Assembly (NCBI GenBank): GCA_951813515.1
Contig: OX638346.1
Location: 558,001 to 622,000 of the forward strand
DNA from: an uncultured Pseudomonadales bacterium
Lineage (GTDB): Bacteria; Pseudomonadota; Gammaproteobacteria; Pseudomonadales; Azotimanducaceae
Direction of reading: 5' to 3'
Length of the DNA: 64,000 bases
This document shows positions 37,212 to 45,853 of this stretch, in pieces (position 1 is the first letter of the stretch; each line of letters opens with the position of its first letter). The notes below the pieces were generated by a model. The model was given only the letters and a program-made list of their open reading frames with translations, was not told the DNA's origin and made no database searches. The position numbers were made by a program, and so were the translations under genes.

Positions 37212-39749
37212 TCAGAAGTTCCAGGCCACGCGGAGACCCATGGTGCGCGGATTCTTGAAGTCCGCCACCGCCCGCCCCTGGCTATACTGGTCGCCGCCGA
37301 TCTGCACTTCCTCATCCGTCACGTTCTTGACGAAGGCCTGAATGGTCAGTGGAGAGTCGTCGCGGCTCCAGTTGGCGCGCAGGTCCGCCATCGTATACGC
37401 GTCCTGATGCGTAAAGAAGTACTCGATATTGGTGGTCTTGTAACTGGCGGAACGGTACAGGTAGAGGCCAGTTTCTACCCGGCCCCTGTCGTTTGCGAGG
37501 TTGAACCCGTAGCTCACGTCGACCGACAGGGTGTAGCTCGGCGAGAAACGCGCATCCTTGCCGTCGAGAACGTAGACCTGCGAGCAGGTGTGGTTGCACG
37601 GCGTGGTGGTCACGATCTGCTGATCGCCCCCGCTGCGGAACACGCGGTTCAATACCGAGCGGCCAAAGTTCTCGAGCTCCGAGTCGTTGAGCGCGAGACC
37701 GCTCCTGATGTTCAGATCCACGTTCGGCATCCAGGTCAGCTCGACTTCGAGTCCCCTGGAGGTCATGGTTCCGCCCACCGATCCGACGGCGACGATGGTC
37801 TGACCTTGCGCCACGAAGGACGAGGTGGTCAATCCGGCATAACTGTTCTGATACGCCGCAATGTTCAGCACCATGACCCCGTCGAGAAGCCTGTTCTTCA
37901 ACCCGACTTCGTAGGAGTCGACTTCGTTCGGATCCGTCAGATCGGTCGAGCCTCCGCCTTCAATGGCCCCGGCGATATAACCGGTCGCAGCCGAGGCGTA
38001 AAGCATCCTGTCGTCGGTCATGTCGTACTGAAACGACGCTCTCCAGTCGACGTGGGACGCCTTGCCCGTCTGTCGGCCCGTGGTGCTCGCTTCGGTTTCG
38101 ACGAACACCGGCCACGACGCGAAGCGGCTGCCCGGGTCCTCAAGATGCGCATCGGTATAGCCCGCGCCAAAGCCGTGGACGCTGGGGCCCCAGTCGACGT
38201 ACTTGTTGAAGAAGTTTCGCTCGTCCGTGGATCGCCGCACGCCGGCCGTCACGCGCAGACGGTCGGTAAGCGAGTATTCGGCCTGACCGTAGATGGCCGT
38301 CGACTTGGTGCCGCCGTTGCCCTGGTAGAGCCAGTGGCCCCAGGTCACGTTCTGTGGTGCCGACGTGTCCGTATAGCCCCACACGAACTCGCTGCTGGTG
38401 TCGCCATCGCCCGAGTCGTCGTAGGAAAAATAGCCCAGCGTCCACAACAACCGCCCGTCGCCAACGTACGTCAGGTTGATGTCGGCCTGGGTGGCGTCGG
38501 AATTCACTCGCTGGCCCGCGGCGAGGCCGCAGGATGGCCCACCCCAGCACTGCGCCCAGTAACTCCGTCCAGTGGATGCCGGCGGCGTAACTCCGGCGTT
38601 GCGCTCCGCCCAGCTTGTCGGATTGGGCGAGAAGTCCGAGTCGGTGAGCCGGAACTCCTCGTAGTCAAAGCTGCCCACGTTGGCGCGCAGGGTGACAGGC
38701 CCCAGTTCCCAGTTGACGAGCACGCTGAACGAAGTTTCGTCGATCCTGCGCAACGGCGTGAAGTCACTGCTGATCCGGTGGATGCCCCGCGTTACCCGGG
38801 CGGCCGGATCCTCACCGAAGGTCCCCGCCTGGTTGCGCCCACCGCTTCCCGGCCAACTGTCGTTCTCCGTCCCCGGAATCCGACCCTGGCGCGGCTGCAT
38901 GACGCCATTGACGCCATCGGTCAAGCCGGTGCTCGGGTTGACCGGTATGCCGAGAATCACGCCAGCGTAGTCGGCATTGCCGTTGGAGTCGTCCTTCCAG
39001 TAGGTGGTCGATAGTGTTACGTCGAAGGACGCGGTCAGATCGACGCGCAACTGTGCGCGGGCGTAGACGCTGTCGTCATCCCGCATGCCGCCGTCCTCGT
39101 TATAGACGTTCTCGATCAGCGGGTCGCGGAAAGTGTCGCTGCCCGTGACGCGAAACGCCACCGCCTCGCCGAGCGGCACGTTCACAAACCCTTCGAGGCG
39201 GCGATACGCATAGTCGCCGATGGTGGCACCGCCACCCCAGTCGAAAGCCGTCGCGTCGGGCTTGCGCGCGATAATGTTCGCCAGGCCGCCGAAGGTATTG
39301 CGGCCGAACAGGGTGCCCTGCGGCCCGCGCAGCAGTTCCACGCGCTCGATGTCGAGCCAGCTTGCCAGACCCTGGCCGTAGCGCGGTCGATACAGGCCGT
39401 CGACGTAGATCGGGACGGCGACATCGTTGGTGCCCGCCGTCCCCGCGCCGCGGACGATGATGGACGGGTCCGCGCCGACGTACCTGACCTTCAGTCCCGG
39501 AACGACCTTGTCCAGGTCGAGGACGTTGGTCATCTGCAGTTCGTTGATCAACTCGTTGTTAATGACGGTCACGGCCACCGGCAAATCCTGCACGCTCGCC
39601 TCGCGCTTGGTCGCCGTGACTATGACCTCCTCGATGACGTTTCCGGCCGCACCCTCGGCCGCCCATGCTGGCGTCGCCAGGACCGCCCCAATGGCCGCGG
39701 TGAGCGCGGTAACCTGAAACGCCGGTTTCTGTCCGTTGGTTCTCTTCAT
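37212..39749 (-). CDS. TonB-dependent outer-membrane receptor
   Basis: An 845-residue receptor. It has a signal peptide (TALTAAIGAVLATPAWAA), a TonB-box-like EEVIVTATK at about 40-48, a plug domain (VELLRGPQGTLFGRNTFGGLANI) and a 22-strand-type barrel ending in aromatic Phe (GLRVAWNF). This is the CirA/FecA-like branch common in marine gammaproteobacteria, with no siderophore assignment possible. It carries its own promoter region with the 18-bp motif shared with the hpsN-like and bicupin/symporter promoters, so it may take up the same substrate. A clear intrinsic terminator follows. Confidence 0.92.
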   Translation of the reverse strand: MKRTNGQKPAFQVTALTAAIGAVLATPAWAAEGAAGNVIEEVIVTATKREASVQDLPVAVTVINNELINELQMTNVLDLDKVVPGLKVRYVGADPSIIVRGAGTAGTNDVAVPIYVDGLYRPRYGQGLASWLDIERVELLRGPQGTLFGRNTFGGLANIIARKPDATAFDWGGGATIGDYAYRRLEGFVNVPLGEAVAFRVTGSDTFRDPLIENVYNEDGGMRDDDSVYARAQLRVDLTASFDVTLSTTYWKDDSNGNADYAGVILGIPVNPSTGLTDGVNGVMQPRQGRIPGTENDSWPGSGGRNQAGTFGEDPAARVTRGIHRISSDFTPLRRIDETSFSVLVNWELGPVTLRANVGSFDYEEFRLTDSDFSPNPTSWAERNAGVTPPASTGRSYWAQCWGGPSCGLAAGQRVNSDATQADINLTYVGDGRLLWTLGYFSYDDSGDGDTSSEFVWGYTDTSAPQNVTWGHWLYQGNGGTKSTAIYGQAEYSLTDRLRVTAGVRRSTDERNFFNKYVDWGPSVHGFGAGYTDAHLEDPGSRFASWPVFVETEASTTGRQTGKASHVDWRASFQYDMTDDRMLYASAATGYIAGAIEGGGSTDLTDPNEVDSYEVGLKNRLLDGVMVLNIAAYQNSYAGLTTSSFVAQGQTIVAVGSVGGTMTSRGLEVELTWMPNVDLNIRSGLALNDSELENFGRSVLNRVFRSGGDQQIVTTTPCNHTCSQVYVLDGKDARFSPSYTLSVDVSYGFNLANDRGRVETGLYLYRSASYKTTNIEYFFTHQDAYTMADLRANWSRDDSPLTIQAFVKNVTDEEVQIGGDQYSQGRAVADFKNPRTMGLRVAWNF

Positions 39750-39831
39750 CGATCATGTTCTCCAGAATTCGCGCCGGCCGGGCACTCACCGCGCAGCCAG
39801 TGCATTTCGAGCCGGCAAGTATACGCTGACC

Positions 39832-39849
39832 GTACTGCGAATGTAAGTT
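39832..39849. promoter_or_regulatory. Copy of a shared promoter motif (TonB receptor promoter)
   Basis: GTACTGCGAATGTAAGTT on the plus strand, 83 bp upstream of the TonB receptor start. It differs from the copy at 33441 at two positions. Confidence 0.55.
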
Positions 39850-40088
39850 GTCGGGGTGGGTGTAATCACGTCAACGAACATTTTCTAAAGTCATACAATA
39901 GTTTTTATTATCAATAAGTTAGACATATAACTCCCGCACTACAAGGACGATGACATCAGGGATACATGTCGGGTGGGATCGATTTTCCAGGTCCCCAGGC
40001 AATCATCTTGTGACTTCGGAGTACGTCGTCGCGAATAACTCGCCGGCTGTTCTCGTACCAACAGGCCGCGTTCGACGTGAATCGGGCG
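39850..40088. other. AT-rich intergenic region
   Basis: Bases 39870-39945 are strongly AT-rich (TTTTTATTATCAATAAGTT and neighbours), unlike the surrounding DNA, and probably hold promoter or UP-type elements for the TonB receptor. I could not assign a clean -35/-10. From 39956 to 40088 there is nothing I can call. Confidence 0.4.
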
Positions 40089-41090
40089 CTAACGAACCAT
40101 GAGAGAGCGGAAGAACGCCCCATCACGCCTGGCGGCCTCTTCGAGGTCCGCACCCTTGAACATGTGGTCGTCTCCCGCGTAGGTGTGGAACTCGTAGCGG
40201 CGCGACCGCAGGTAGAGTTCCTTCGCAAGTCGAGCCGACCACACGTAGGCAGCGCCGCGGTCCTCGATCGCGTGGTGGATGATGAGGGGTGTCGTAAGAT
40301 GCTCCAGGTGCCGCAGGGGCTCGCTTTGTTCCCAGGCGAAAGGTCCGTCCAGACCCGCGATGTCCTCGCGGAGCTTGTCCATCACGTCCTTAGGATGTTC
40401 GGCACCGTCCACGGCCAATGGAGCTTCGTAGCGCGAGTAGTAGAACGCCTGGTCCCAGATCTCGCCTCCAACGCTGGACCACAGCGACGCGCCCTTGACG
40501 ACATCGGTCGCCAGCAGCGCCCTGAGCGTGACTTCTCCGCCCATGGAATGGCCCCACATGAAGACACTCTCCAGATCGGCATCCGCGACGTCGCCGAGCG
40601 CGGCGAGAAGTGCGAGCACGTCCTCAGTGTAGTAAAGCGACTCGAGGATCCCGTCGGTGTATTGGAATCCCTCCGAGTCGCTGTGGCCACGATAGTCGGG
40701 CACTACCACCAGGAACCCCATTGCCGCGTACAGTTCCGGAATCGCGCGGTAGTAGTCCCCCGGCCGCCAGTCAACTCCCTCAGCGGTGATGCCGTAGCGA
40801 GGAGGGTCCGGATGGTGGCCGTGGTTGGCGACCAGCACCGGGAAGCCGCCGGCCGGCTTGTTGCCCCGCGGTGTCGCGATGAGGGCATGGACCTTCAATC
40901 CCGCCGAGATGTAGGAGACGAGCTGCGCATCGAAGGAGGCGCCGCCCTCGACATCGCGCACGAATTCGAGACGCGTATCGAACGTCTCGGCCCGCAACTC
41001 GTCGATTGACAGCGGCGGCGGCTTGGCAAGGACGGCCGTAGCGGCCAGTGACGCAATGGCGATGAACCACGCCTGGTGTTTGATCAGCAT
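40089..41090 (-). CDS. Secreted alpha/beta hydrolase (S9/dienelactone-hydrolase-like)
   Basis: A 333-residue hydrolase with an N-terminal signal peptide (AWFIAIASLAATAVLA). It has the serine elbow GHSMGG and an HHAIEDRGA and GDDHMFKG segment that supply the acid and His. Relatives are acyl-peptidases and esterases acting on small substrates. ATG 41090 is chosen because it begins the signal peptide. It is likely periplasmic. Confidence 0.85.
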   Translation of the reverse strand: MLIKHQAWFIAIASLAATAVLAKPPPLSIDELRAETFDTRLEFVRDVEGGASFDAQLVSYISAGLKVHALIATPRGNKPAGGFPVLVANHGHHPDPPRYGITAEGVDWRPGDYYRAIPELYAAMGFLVVVPDYRGHSDSEGFQYTDGILESLYYTEDVLALLAALGDVADADLESVFMWGHSMGGEVTLRALLATDVVKGASLWSSVGGEIWDQAFYYSRYEAPLAVDGAEHPKDVMDKLREDIAGLDGPFAWEQSEPLRHLEHLTTPLIIHHAIEDRGAAYVWSARLAKELYLRSRRYEFHTYAGDDHMFKGADLEEAARRDGAFFRSLMVR

Positions 41091-41201
41091 GGTAGGTAGG
41101 TAGTTGGCATTTCCGCTTGAGCTTGCGCGGAGGATTGTGCCACGCGCTGGTTGAAGATGATCCCGCCCGATCGTGAGACCCGGCCAAATCATGTGGGCGC
41201 T

Positions 41202-41402
41202 TCAGCCCAAGGATCTGAATGCCATGATCAAGGAGAGGACCAGGTCCATCCCTCCGTAGACCCACTCCTCGGACTCAAGATACTCGGGGCCGTAAACTGC
41301 TGCATACAGGATTGGCGCCGTTATCGCGATGAGCAGAATTGCAGTGATCAGGTACGCTGCGACCCGGACCCAGAAGCCCGCATAGGCGACAGGATCTTTC
41401 AT
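41202..41402 (-). CDS. Truncated RDD-family membrane protein
   Basis: A 66-residue protein starting MKDPVAYAGFWVRVAAYLI, the N-terminus of RDD-family membrane proteins, with GGGGAG 5 nt upstream of ATG 41402. RDD proteins normally have about 140 residues and at least two to three membrane segments; here the frame ends after the second hydrophobic segment (LVLSLIMAFRSLG). I found no continuation in the other frames, so it is probably a gene remnant. It lies beside another remnant, the sulfatase fragment. Confidence 0.6.
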   Translation of the reverse strand: MKDPVAYAGFWVRVAAYLITAILLIAITAPILYAAVYGPEYLESEEWVYGGMDLVLSLIMAFRSLG

Positions 41403-41445
41403 CGTCACTCCCCGTTTTGCCGGCCTACGATTTCGACATTGTGCA

Positions 41446-41941
41446 TCAGGGGCTGGTCCAGTCCGACGCCGTGTTGGCGATGTAGGCGTCGATGTGCTCA
41501 TCCTCTTCGAGGAGGTTGGGCAGGTGTTCCCACGGGCGGAGGAGTCCCGTGCTCTGCCCCAATCTGAAGTTGCGCGCGCAGTCTTCATAGACCTGCAGCT
41601 TCCCTCTTTCGGCCAGGAAGTCCGTGTAGTAGCAGCGGTGGGTCGCCGAGGGGATGGTGTCCTTGGTCTCGTGCGCGAATTCGTATCCCCAGTCATGCAA
41701 TCCCGAAGCGTGGTCGCGCGTGTGGCCGTCATCGGCCTGGTACAGCCGAAAGTGGGTCTTGCCGATCACGGCGGTGCAGTACCCGGCGTCCCGGATGTTG
41801 CTCACGTGGCTCCGTCCGTGACGATCCGCCTCGGTCCGGTTCCCCCAAAGCGCCGTGTTCGTTGACGTACATGCCATAGCCGCGGCAGGGGTCACGGCCG
41901 CCACCGCACCCGGATCGACCAGTCAAGAACGCGCCAGGCAC
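41446..41941 (-). pseudogene. Sulfatase remnant, frameshifted and truncated at both ends
   Basis: Two overlapping frames together cover about 150 residues of a sulfatase. One frame has FLTGR and GYGMYVNEHGALGE; the other continues ALWGNRTEAD, RDAGYCTAVIGKTHF and LHDWGYEFAHETKDT to SDWTSP. The frame changes near 41840. The CxPxR activation site and the C-terminal half are missing. It is a decayed relative of cysteine sulfatases, not a copy of the intact one at 6106-7476 (the sequences differ). Confidence 0.8.
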
Positions 41942-42076
41942 GCCTCAGAGTGAAGAGCCTGCGTCATACGCGCGTCAGACTCGAAGACCCAAGCAGAACA
42001 GATTCGCGCGAACATCAGGGGATGATCGGTCCCAGATCCTCTCGTCCTCTTCATCCCATTCTGCCCACGCTGAAGA

Positions 42077-42217
42077 TTAGTCGTCGGCGTGTTCCGACAT
42101 ACGCGACACGAGAAGTGCAGTTTGAACAACGACCGACCGAGACTTGATGCCTTGCGAACGCGCATATGCGTCCACAAATCCGACGTCCTCTTCCGGGAGG
42201 CCGATGCTGAGTTTCAT
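42077..42217 (-). pseudogene. Ribbon-helix-helix antitoxin remnant (MazE-like), early stop
   Basis: From ATG 42217 the frame reads MKLSIGLPEEDVGFVDAYAR and continues SQGIKSRSVVVQTALL, the N-terminal half of ribbon-helix-helix antitoxins of the MazE9 type. A TAA at 42077-42079 ends it after 46 residues. Beyond the stop the same frame continues SSAWAEWDEEDERIWD, which looks like the toxin-binding tail of this family (AAWDEWD-type). The gene is therefore probably inactivated by a point mutation to a stop. No MazF toxin gene follows. Confidence 0.6.
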
Positions 42218-42313
42218 TGGACCCCGCCGGTGCTAACGTTGGTGCCACTACGGTAGTGCCATGTGTGTCGCAAGCGCCCGGGACTGCCCAGTCCCCACCA
42301 CCCCGCTTTCGCA

Positions 42314-42829
42314 CTAGTAGCGGTATTCCTCAATCCCCTCTCCTTCCATCGAGTACCCCGCTTCCGCGAGCTCTGACGCGTAGCGTTCAATCCCGAGCTT
42401 GCCCGTCACCCAGACCGGGTCCCACATGCTGGCGATCTCTATCGGTTTCGCGAACGTCACATAGACGATCTGGTTCGGCGGCGGCGGGGGCACATGAATG
42501 CAGGCGCCGAAGTAGGGAACGAGCAGGGAACTTGAGACCTTACCCTCGACGATGTCGAGAGGAACGATGAAACCGGGGATCTTCACCATCTGGCCGTTGA
42601 GTTCCGGCACGATGCCAGTGGGGATGTGGAAGTTGTCGAAGGGAGGCATGGCGGAGTGGTCGACCCACGACGGCGCGGGAGGCTCCTGCTTTTCGTCATC
42701 GGGCAGCAGGTCCTCCCATTCCAGTTCTCGTATCGCAGTGTCCGTGTCAGCGGACGCGACCAGAGCGCAGGCAGCGAGGATCAGCCAGAGAACACGGCGT
42801 GCCAATGAAACCTCCATATCCAGCGGCAT
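42314..42829 (-). CDS. DUF3299 periplasmic protein
   Basis: A 171-residue exported protein: signal peptide (RVLWLILAACALVASA) then DUF3299 blocks PELNGQMVKIPGFIVPL and FGACIHVPPPPPNQIVYV. Start ATG 42829 or 42817 (MEVSL). DUF3299 genes are regularly found beside the permease, ATPase and DUF2796 genes that precede it here, a set tied to metal handling. The Cys and His in GACIHVPP suggest a metal or redox site; its function is not established. Confidence 0.82.
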   Translation of the reverse strand: MPLDMEVSLARRVLWLILAACALVASADTDTAIRELEWEDLLPDDEKQEPPAPSWVDHSAMPPFDNFHIPTGIVPELNGQMVKIPGFIVPLDIVEGKVSSSLLVPYFGACIHVPPPPPNQIVYVTFAKPIEIASMWDPVWVTGKLGIERYASELAEAGYSMEGEGIEEYRY

Positions 42830-42875
42830 TTTGTCCTGTACGCAACGTCGCCGCAATCCCGTCGCGCTTCTCGCC

Positions 42876-44141
42876 TCAGGTCCGGATCGAGAGGCCGTCG
42901 GCGAGCGAGAACCGGTACGCGCGCCAGGCCGGCAGCGCCGCGATCAGTCCCGCAGCGAACGTGACCACGACCACCACGGCGCCGTCGAACCAGCCGGGAA
43001 TACCCGGCGCAAGGTAGAGCCCGAAGCGTTCCAGCACGAACGGGCGGGCGGCGAACATGCCCGCATGGATCGCTGTCACGCCAGCGACGGCGGCGATCCC
43101 CGCGAGGATCACGGCCTCGGCGATCAGGAGTCCGAACACCATGCCCGGGCCGGCGCCCATCGAACGCAGCACGGCCATCTCCCGGCGCCGCTCGGCGAGA
43201 CTGGTCAGAAGCGTCGTCAGCAGGCCGACGAGGCCGGCGGCGATCACGAATGCGCTAACGCCGAGGAGCGCCGTCTCCGCGACCCCCACCAGTTCCCAGA
43301 GCTGCTGCAGCGTCACCCCCGGAACGATGGCCATCAGCGGCTCCCGCTCGAATTCGTTGATGAAGCGCTGCAAGCCGAACACCATCAGCCGCGACTTGAG
43401 GCCGACGATGCAGGCGGTGATCGCCTCGGGCTCGAGGGCGCCAACGACGGCGCCAGTGGCGTCGACACGCTGTCCGGCGTACTGGCGCGGGTCGTCGTCC
43501 GCGTGGATCGCCTCGATGCCCGCCAGCGTCACGTGCACCGTCCGGTCCACCGGCGTGCCGGTGCGACGCAGGACGCCGGTCACCAGGAACGGCAGTTCGT
43601 CGTGCTGCTCGAAGCTCACGTCGCCAATGCCGTGGGAGACGATGATCCGGTCGCCGACGGCGTAGCCGAGCGCACTCGCGACGTCCGCGCCGAGCACGGC
43701 GTCGTTGACGCGCGTGAAGACCTCGCCCTCGGCGAACTCGAGACTTCGCTCCCGTCCGAAGCGGTAATGGGCGAAGTAGCCCGTGTCCGTGCCAAGCACT
43801 CGGAAACCCCGGTGCGCGTCGCCGAGGGAGATGGGAATAGTCCAGGCGACCTCGGGCCGGGCGTCAATCTCTCCGTAGCTCGCCCAGGAAATGTTGTTCG
43901 TGGCGTCGCCGATGCGGAACACGGAGTACAAGAGGAGGTTGATCGGCCCGCTGCGGGCGCCGACGATCAGATCAGCGCCCGAAATGGTGCTGGTGAAACT
44001 GGTGCGCGCCTCTGTTCGCAGGCGATCGACACCGATCAGGAGGGCGACGCTCACCGCCACCGAAAGGACGGTCAGGCCTGCCGTCAGCCGGCGGTTCGCG
44101 AGGCTCCTGACAGCCAGGGAGACGAGCACCCTACCCCGCAT
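42876..44141 (-). CDS. FtsX-type ABC transporter permease (MacB/LolC-like)
   Basis: A 421-residue protein with the FtsX-family layout: one N-terminal membrane segment (VLSVAVSVALLIGV), a large periplasmic domain with SGADLIVGARSGPINLLLY, then three C-terminal membrane segments. Start ATG 44141 overlaps the ATPase gene by 11 bp. Such transporters move lipoproteins or periplasmic substrates rather than ions through the membrane. The setting between DUF3299, DUF2796 and ZnuD-like genes points to a zinc-related function, as in ZrgA-linked clusters. Confidence 0.85.
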   Translation of the reverse strand: MRGRVLVSLAVRSLANRRLTAGLTVLSVAVSVALLIGVDRLRTEARTSFTSTISGADLIVGARSGPINLLLYSVFRIGDATNNISWASYGEIDARPEVAWTIPISLGDAHRGFRVLGTDTGYFAHYRFGRERSLEFAEGEVFTRVNDAVLGADVASALGYAVGDRIIVSHGIGDVSFEQHDELPFLVTGVLRRTGTPVDRTVHVTLAGIEAIHADDDPRQYAGQRVDATGAVVGALEPEAITACIVGLKSRLMVFGLQRFINEFEREPLMAIVPGVTLQQLWELVGVAETALLGVSAFVIAAGLVGLLTTLLTSLAERRREMAVLRSMGAGPGMVFGLLIAEAVILAGIAAVAGVTAIHAGMFAARPFVLERFGLYLAPGIPGWFDGAVVVVVTFAAGLIAALPAWRAYRFSLADGLSIRT

Positions 44142-44847
44142 CGTCGGCCTCCACCCGGTTGATGGCCCCGATAGACATGTTGCGGTCAAAGGACGGTGCC
44201 AGGGCCGCGTCATGGCTGACGAAAATGACCGTACTGCCCACCGACGTGCACTCGTCCACCAGGAGATCGACGAACCTGAGGCGTGCGTTGGCATCAAGGG
44301 CGGACGTCGGTTCGTCTGCGATCACGAGCGACGGCCGGCCGATGAGCGCGCGGGCCACCGCGACCCGCTGCTGTTGGCCGATGCTGAGTTCCGTGACACG
44401 GCGCTCGCGCAGCGCCTTGCTTGCAAATCCCAGCCGCCCAAGGAGTCGAAGCGCCTCTTCCCGAGGCGATCCCGCCGACTCGATGGCCGCTTCGGCGCGG
44501 GCGCGCGAGAACCGGCACGGCAGCACCACGTTATCCACCATGGAGAGATACGGCAGCAGGTTGAACATCTGGAACACGAACCCGATGCGGTCAGCGCGGA
44601 ACCGGTCGCGCGCAGCTGCCCCGAGTTCCCCGAGCGACTCGCCGAGTACTTCCACCGTGCCCTCGGCCGGTGTCAGAATGCCACCGACAAGTCCGAGCAG
44701 CGTGCTCTTGCCGCTGCCGCTGGGACCTTCGAGGAACAGACTCTCTCCGCGGGAGACCGCGAATTCGGCAATGTCGATGACCGGAGGACCCGCGCGATAG
44801 CCGTAAACGGCATTCGCCAGCCGTACCGCTGGCGGTTCGGTCGTCAC
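44131..44847 (-). CDS. ABC transporter ATP-binding protein (LolD/MacB-like)
   Basis: A 238-residue ATPase with Walker A GPSGSGKST (residues about 42-50), Q-loop FVFQMFNLLPYLS, signature LSIGQQQRVAVARAL, Walker B LVIADEPTSALD and H-loop FVSHD. It is the partner of the following FtsX-type permease. GTG start at 44847 overlaps the DUF2796 gene stop (GTGA). Confidence 0.92.
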   Translation of the reverse strand: MTTEPPAVRLANAVYGYRAGPPVIDIAEFAVSRGESLFLEGPSGSGKSTLLGLVGGILTPAEGTVEVLGESLGELGAAARDRFRADRIGFVFQMFNLLPYLSMVDNVVLPCRFSRARAEAAIESAGSPREEALRLLGRLGFASKALRERRVTELSIGQQQRVAVARALIGRPSLVIADEPTSALDANARLRFVDLLVDECTSVGSTVIFVSHDAALAPSFDRNMSIGAINRVEADDAG

Positions 44848-45548
44848 CTCCCGAACAGGCCGCGGAGGTCCACCCGCAGCGAGGCACGCTCCACGGATTC
44901 CGCCACCGCACCGCCGGGGCCGACGGCTCGCACTTCGACCTCCGACAGGCGCTCAAAGGACTCGAAGGCCGTGATGGCCAGGGCGTTCAGTCGGTCCGGA
45001 TGGTCACAGTGGTATCGGATCGCGACCGAGGCATCCGCATGCCCCTCTTCGCCGTCTTGTTCATCGTGCTGGTCGGCATCATGAGCATCGTGCTCATCGG
45101 CGTCGTGAACTCCGTGCGCGTCGTGCTCGTCCGCCTGCGCGTCGTGTTCCGCGGCCTCGCCGCGTTCGTGTTCTTCCTCCTCCGTAGAGGCCATCTCCCA
45201 TTCGACATCCAACTCGACGACCGTGCACGCGGCACCGGCCTGAAGCAGAACGAGGTTCCCGGGGTCGTCAAGAACGGCGAGCGCAGCGGCGACCGCCTCG
45301 CGGTCCTGATCGTCGCGCGGCGCGTGCTCGAAACCGACCAGGTTGTAAAGGGGGCTGGCAAAGTTCACCAGGACGTCCGACCCTTCCAGGGCCAGCTCGA
45401 CCTCAGCCGCACCGTGTTCGTGGGCTCCGTGCGATGTTTCTGCGGCGGTCGTGCCGGCCGCCACATAGCTGAGAACCAATACGGCCGCGCCAGTACAAAC
45501 TGCGCGCGATGTCACTTCGGACACGTTGTTTCGTTTCCTGATCATCAT
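44844..45548 (-). CDS. zrgA: ZrgA-like zinc uptake protein (DUF2796)
   Basis: A 234-residue exported protein. After the signal peptide (VLVLSYVAAGTTAAE) comes the DUF2796 start HGAHEHGAAEVELALEGSDV. The middle, about residues 120-175, is a low-complexity His/Asp/Glu stretch suited to binding Zn2+. The end, IRYHCDHPDRLNALAITAFESF, is typical. DUF2796/ZrgA proteins are Zur-regulated periplasmic proteins known in Vibrio zinc uptake. It is followed by the ATPase and permease genes with overlaps. Confidence 0.85.
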   Translation of the reverse strand: MMIRKRNNVSEVTSRAVCTGAAVLVLSYVAAGTTAAETSHGAHEHGAAEVELALEGSDVLVNFASPLYNLVGFEHAPRDDQDREAVAAALAVLDDPGNLVLLQAGAACTVVELDVEWEMASTEEEEHERGEAAEHDAQADEHDAHGVHDADEHDAHDADQHDEQDGEEGHADASVAIRYHCDHPDRLNALAITAFESFERLSEVEVRAVGPGGAVAESVERASLRVDLRGLFGR

Positions 45549-45853
45549 CGATGGTTCGGGCGGTATGCTCGAGCCGTGCAGTCTAACAGGACGCACGGGC
45601 GGCGGAATCCAATGTTCTGTGCTCGTTCGAAGTCGCGTGTTCCGGCGGCGGTCTGTGGCGGCTGTGCGCATCGGGGATTCGCCTGACTCCCGGGTTCCTG
45701 CGCGTACGATGCGCTTGCCAGAGTCCGGCGGCACCTTGCGGCCGGGCCACCCGGACTGTGTCCGGTGGTCAGCCGGGAACTCGCCGGGCGGTTTCGAACG
45801 GGTCCGGAAGCACCAAACCTCCGTCACCCGCCAAAACCGCACCAGCGATGACT
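45549..45853. other. Intergenic region between zrgA-like and znuD-like genes
   Basis: About 305 bp of GC-rich DNA. I looked for a second Zur-type palindrome related to GTTATAAC and did not find one, nor a terminator with a T-run. A longer open frame through here on the minus strand is only an extension of the zrgA frame and has no recognisable content. Confidence 0.4.

Noticed and set aside
45549..45853. Second Zur box upstream of the zrgA-like gene
   Set aside because: No palindrome related to GTTATAAC could be found in this gap.
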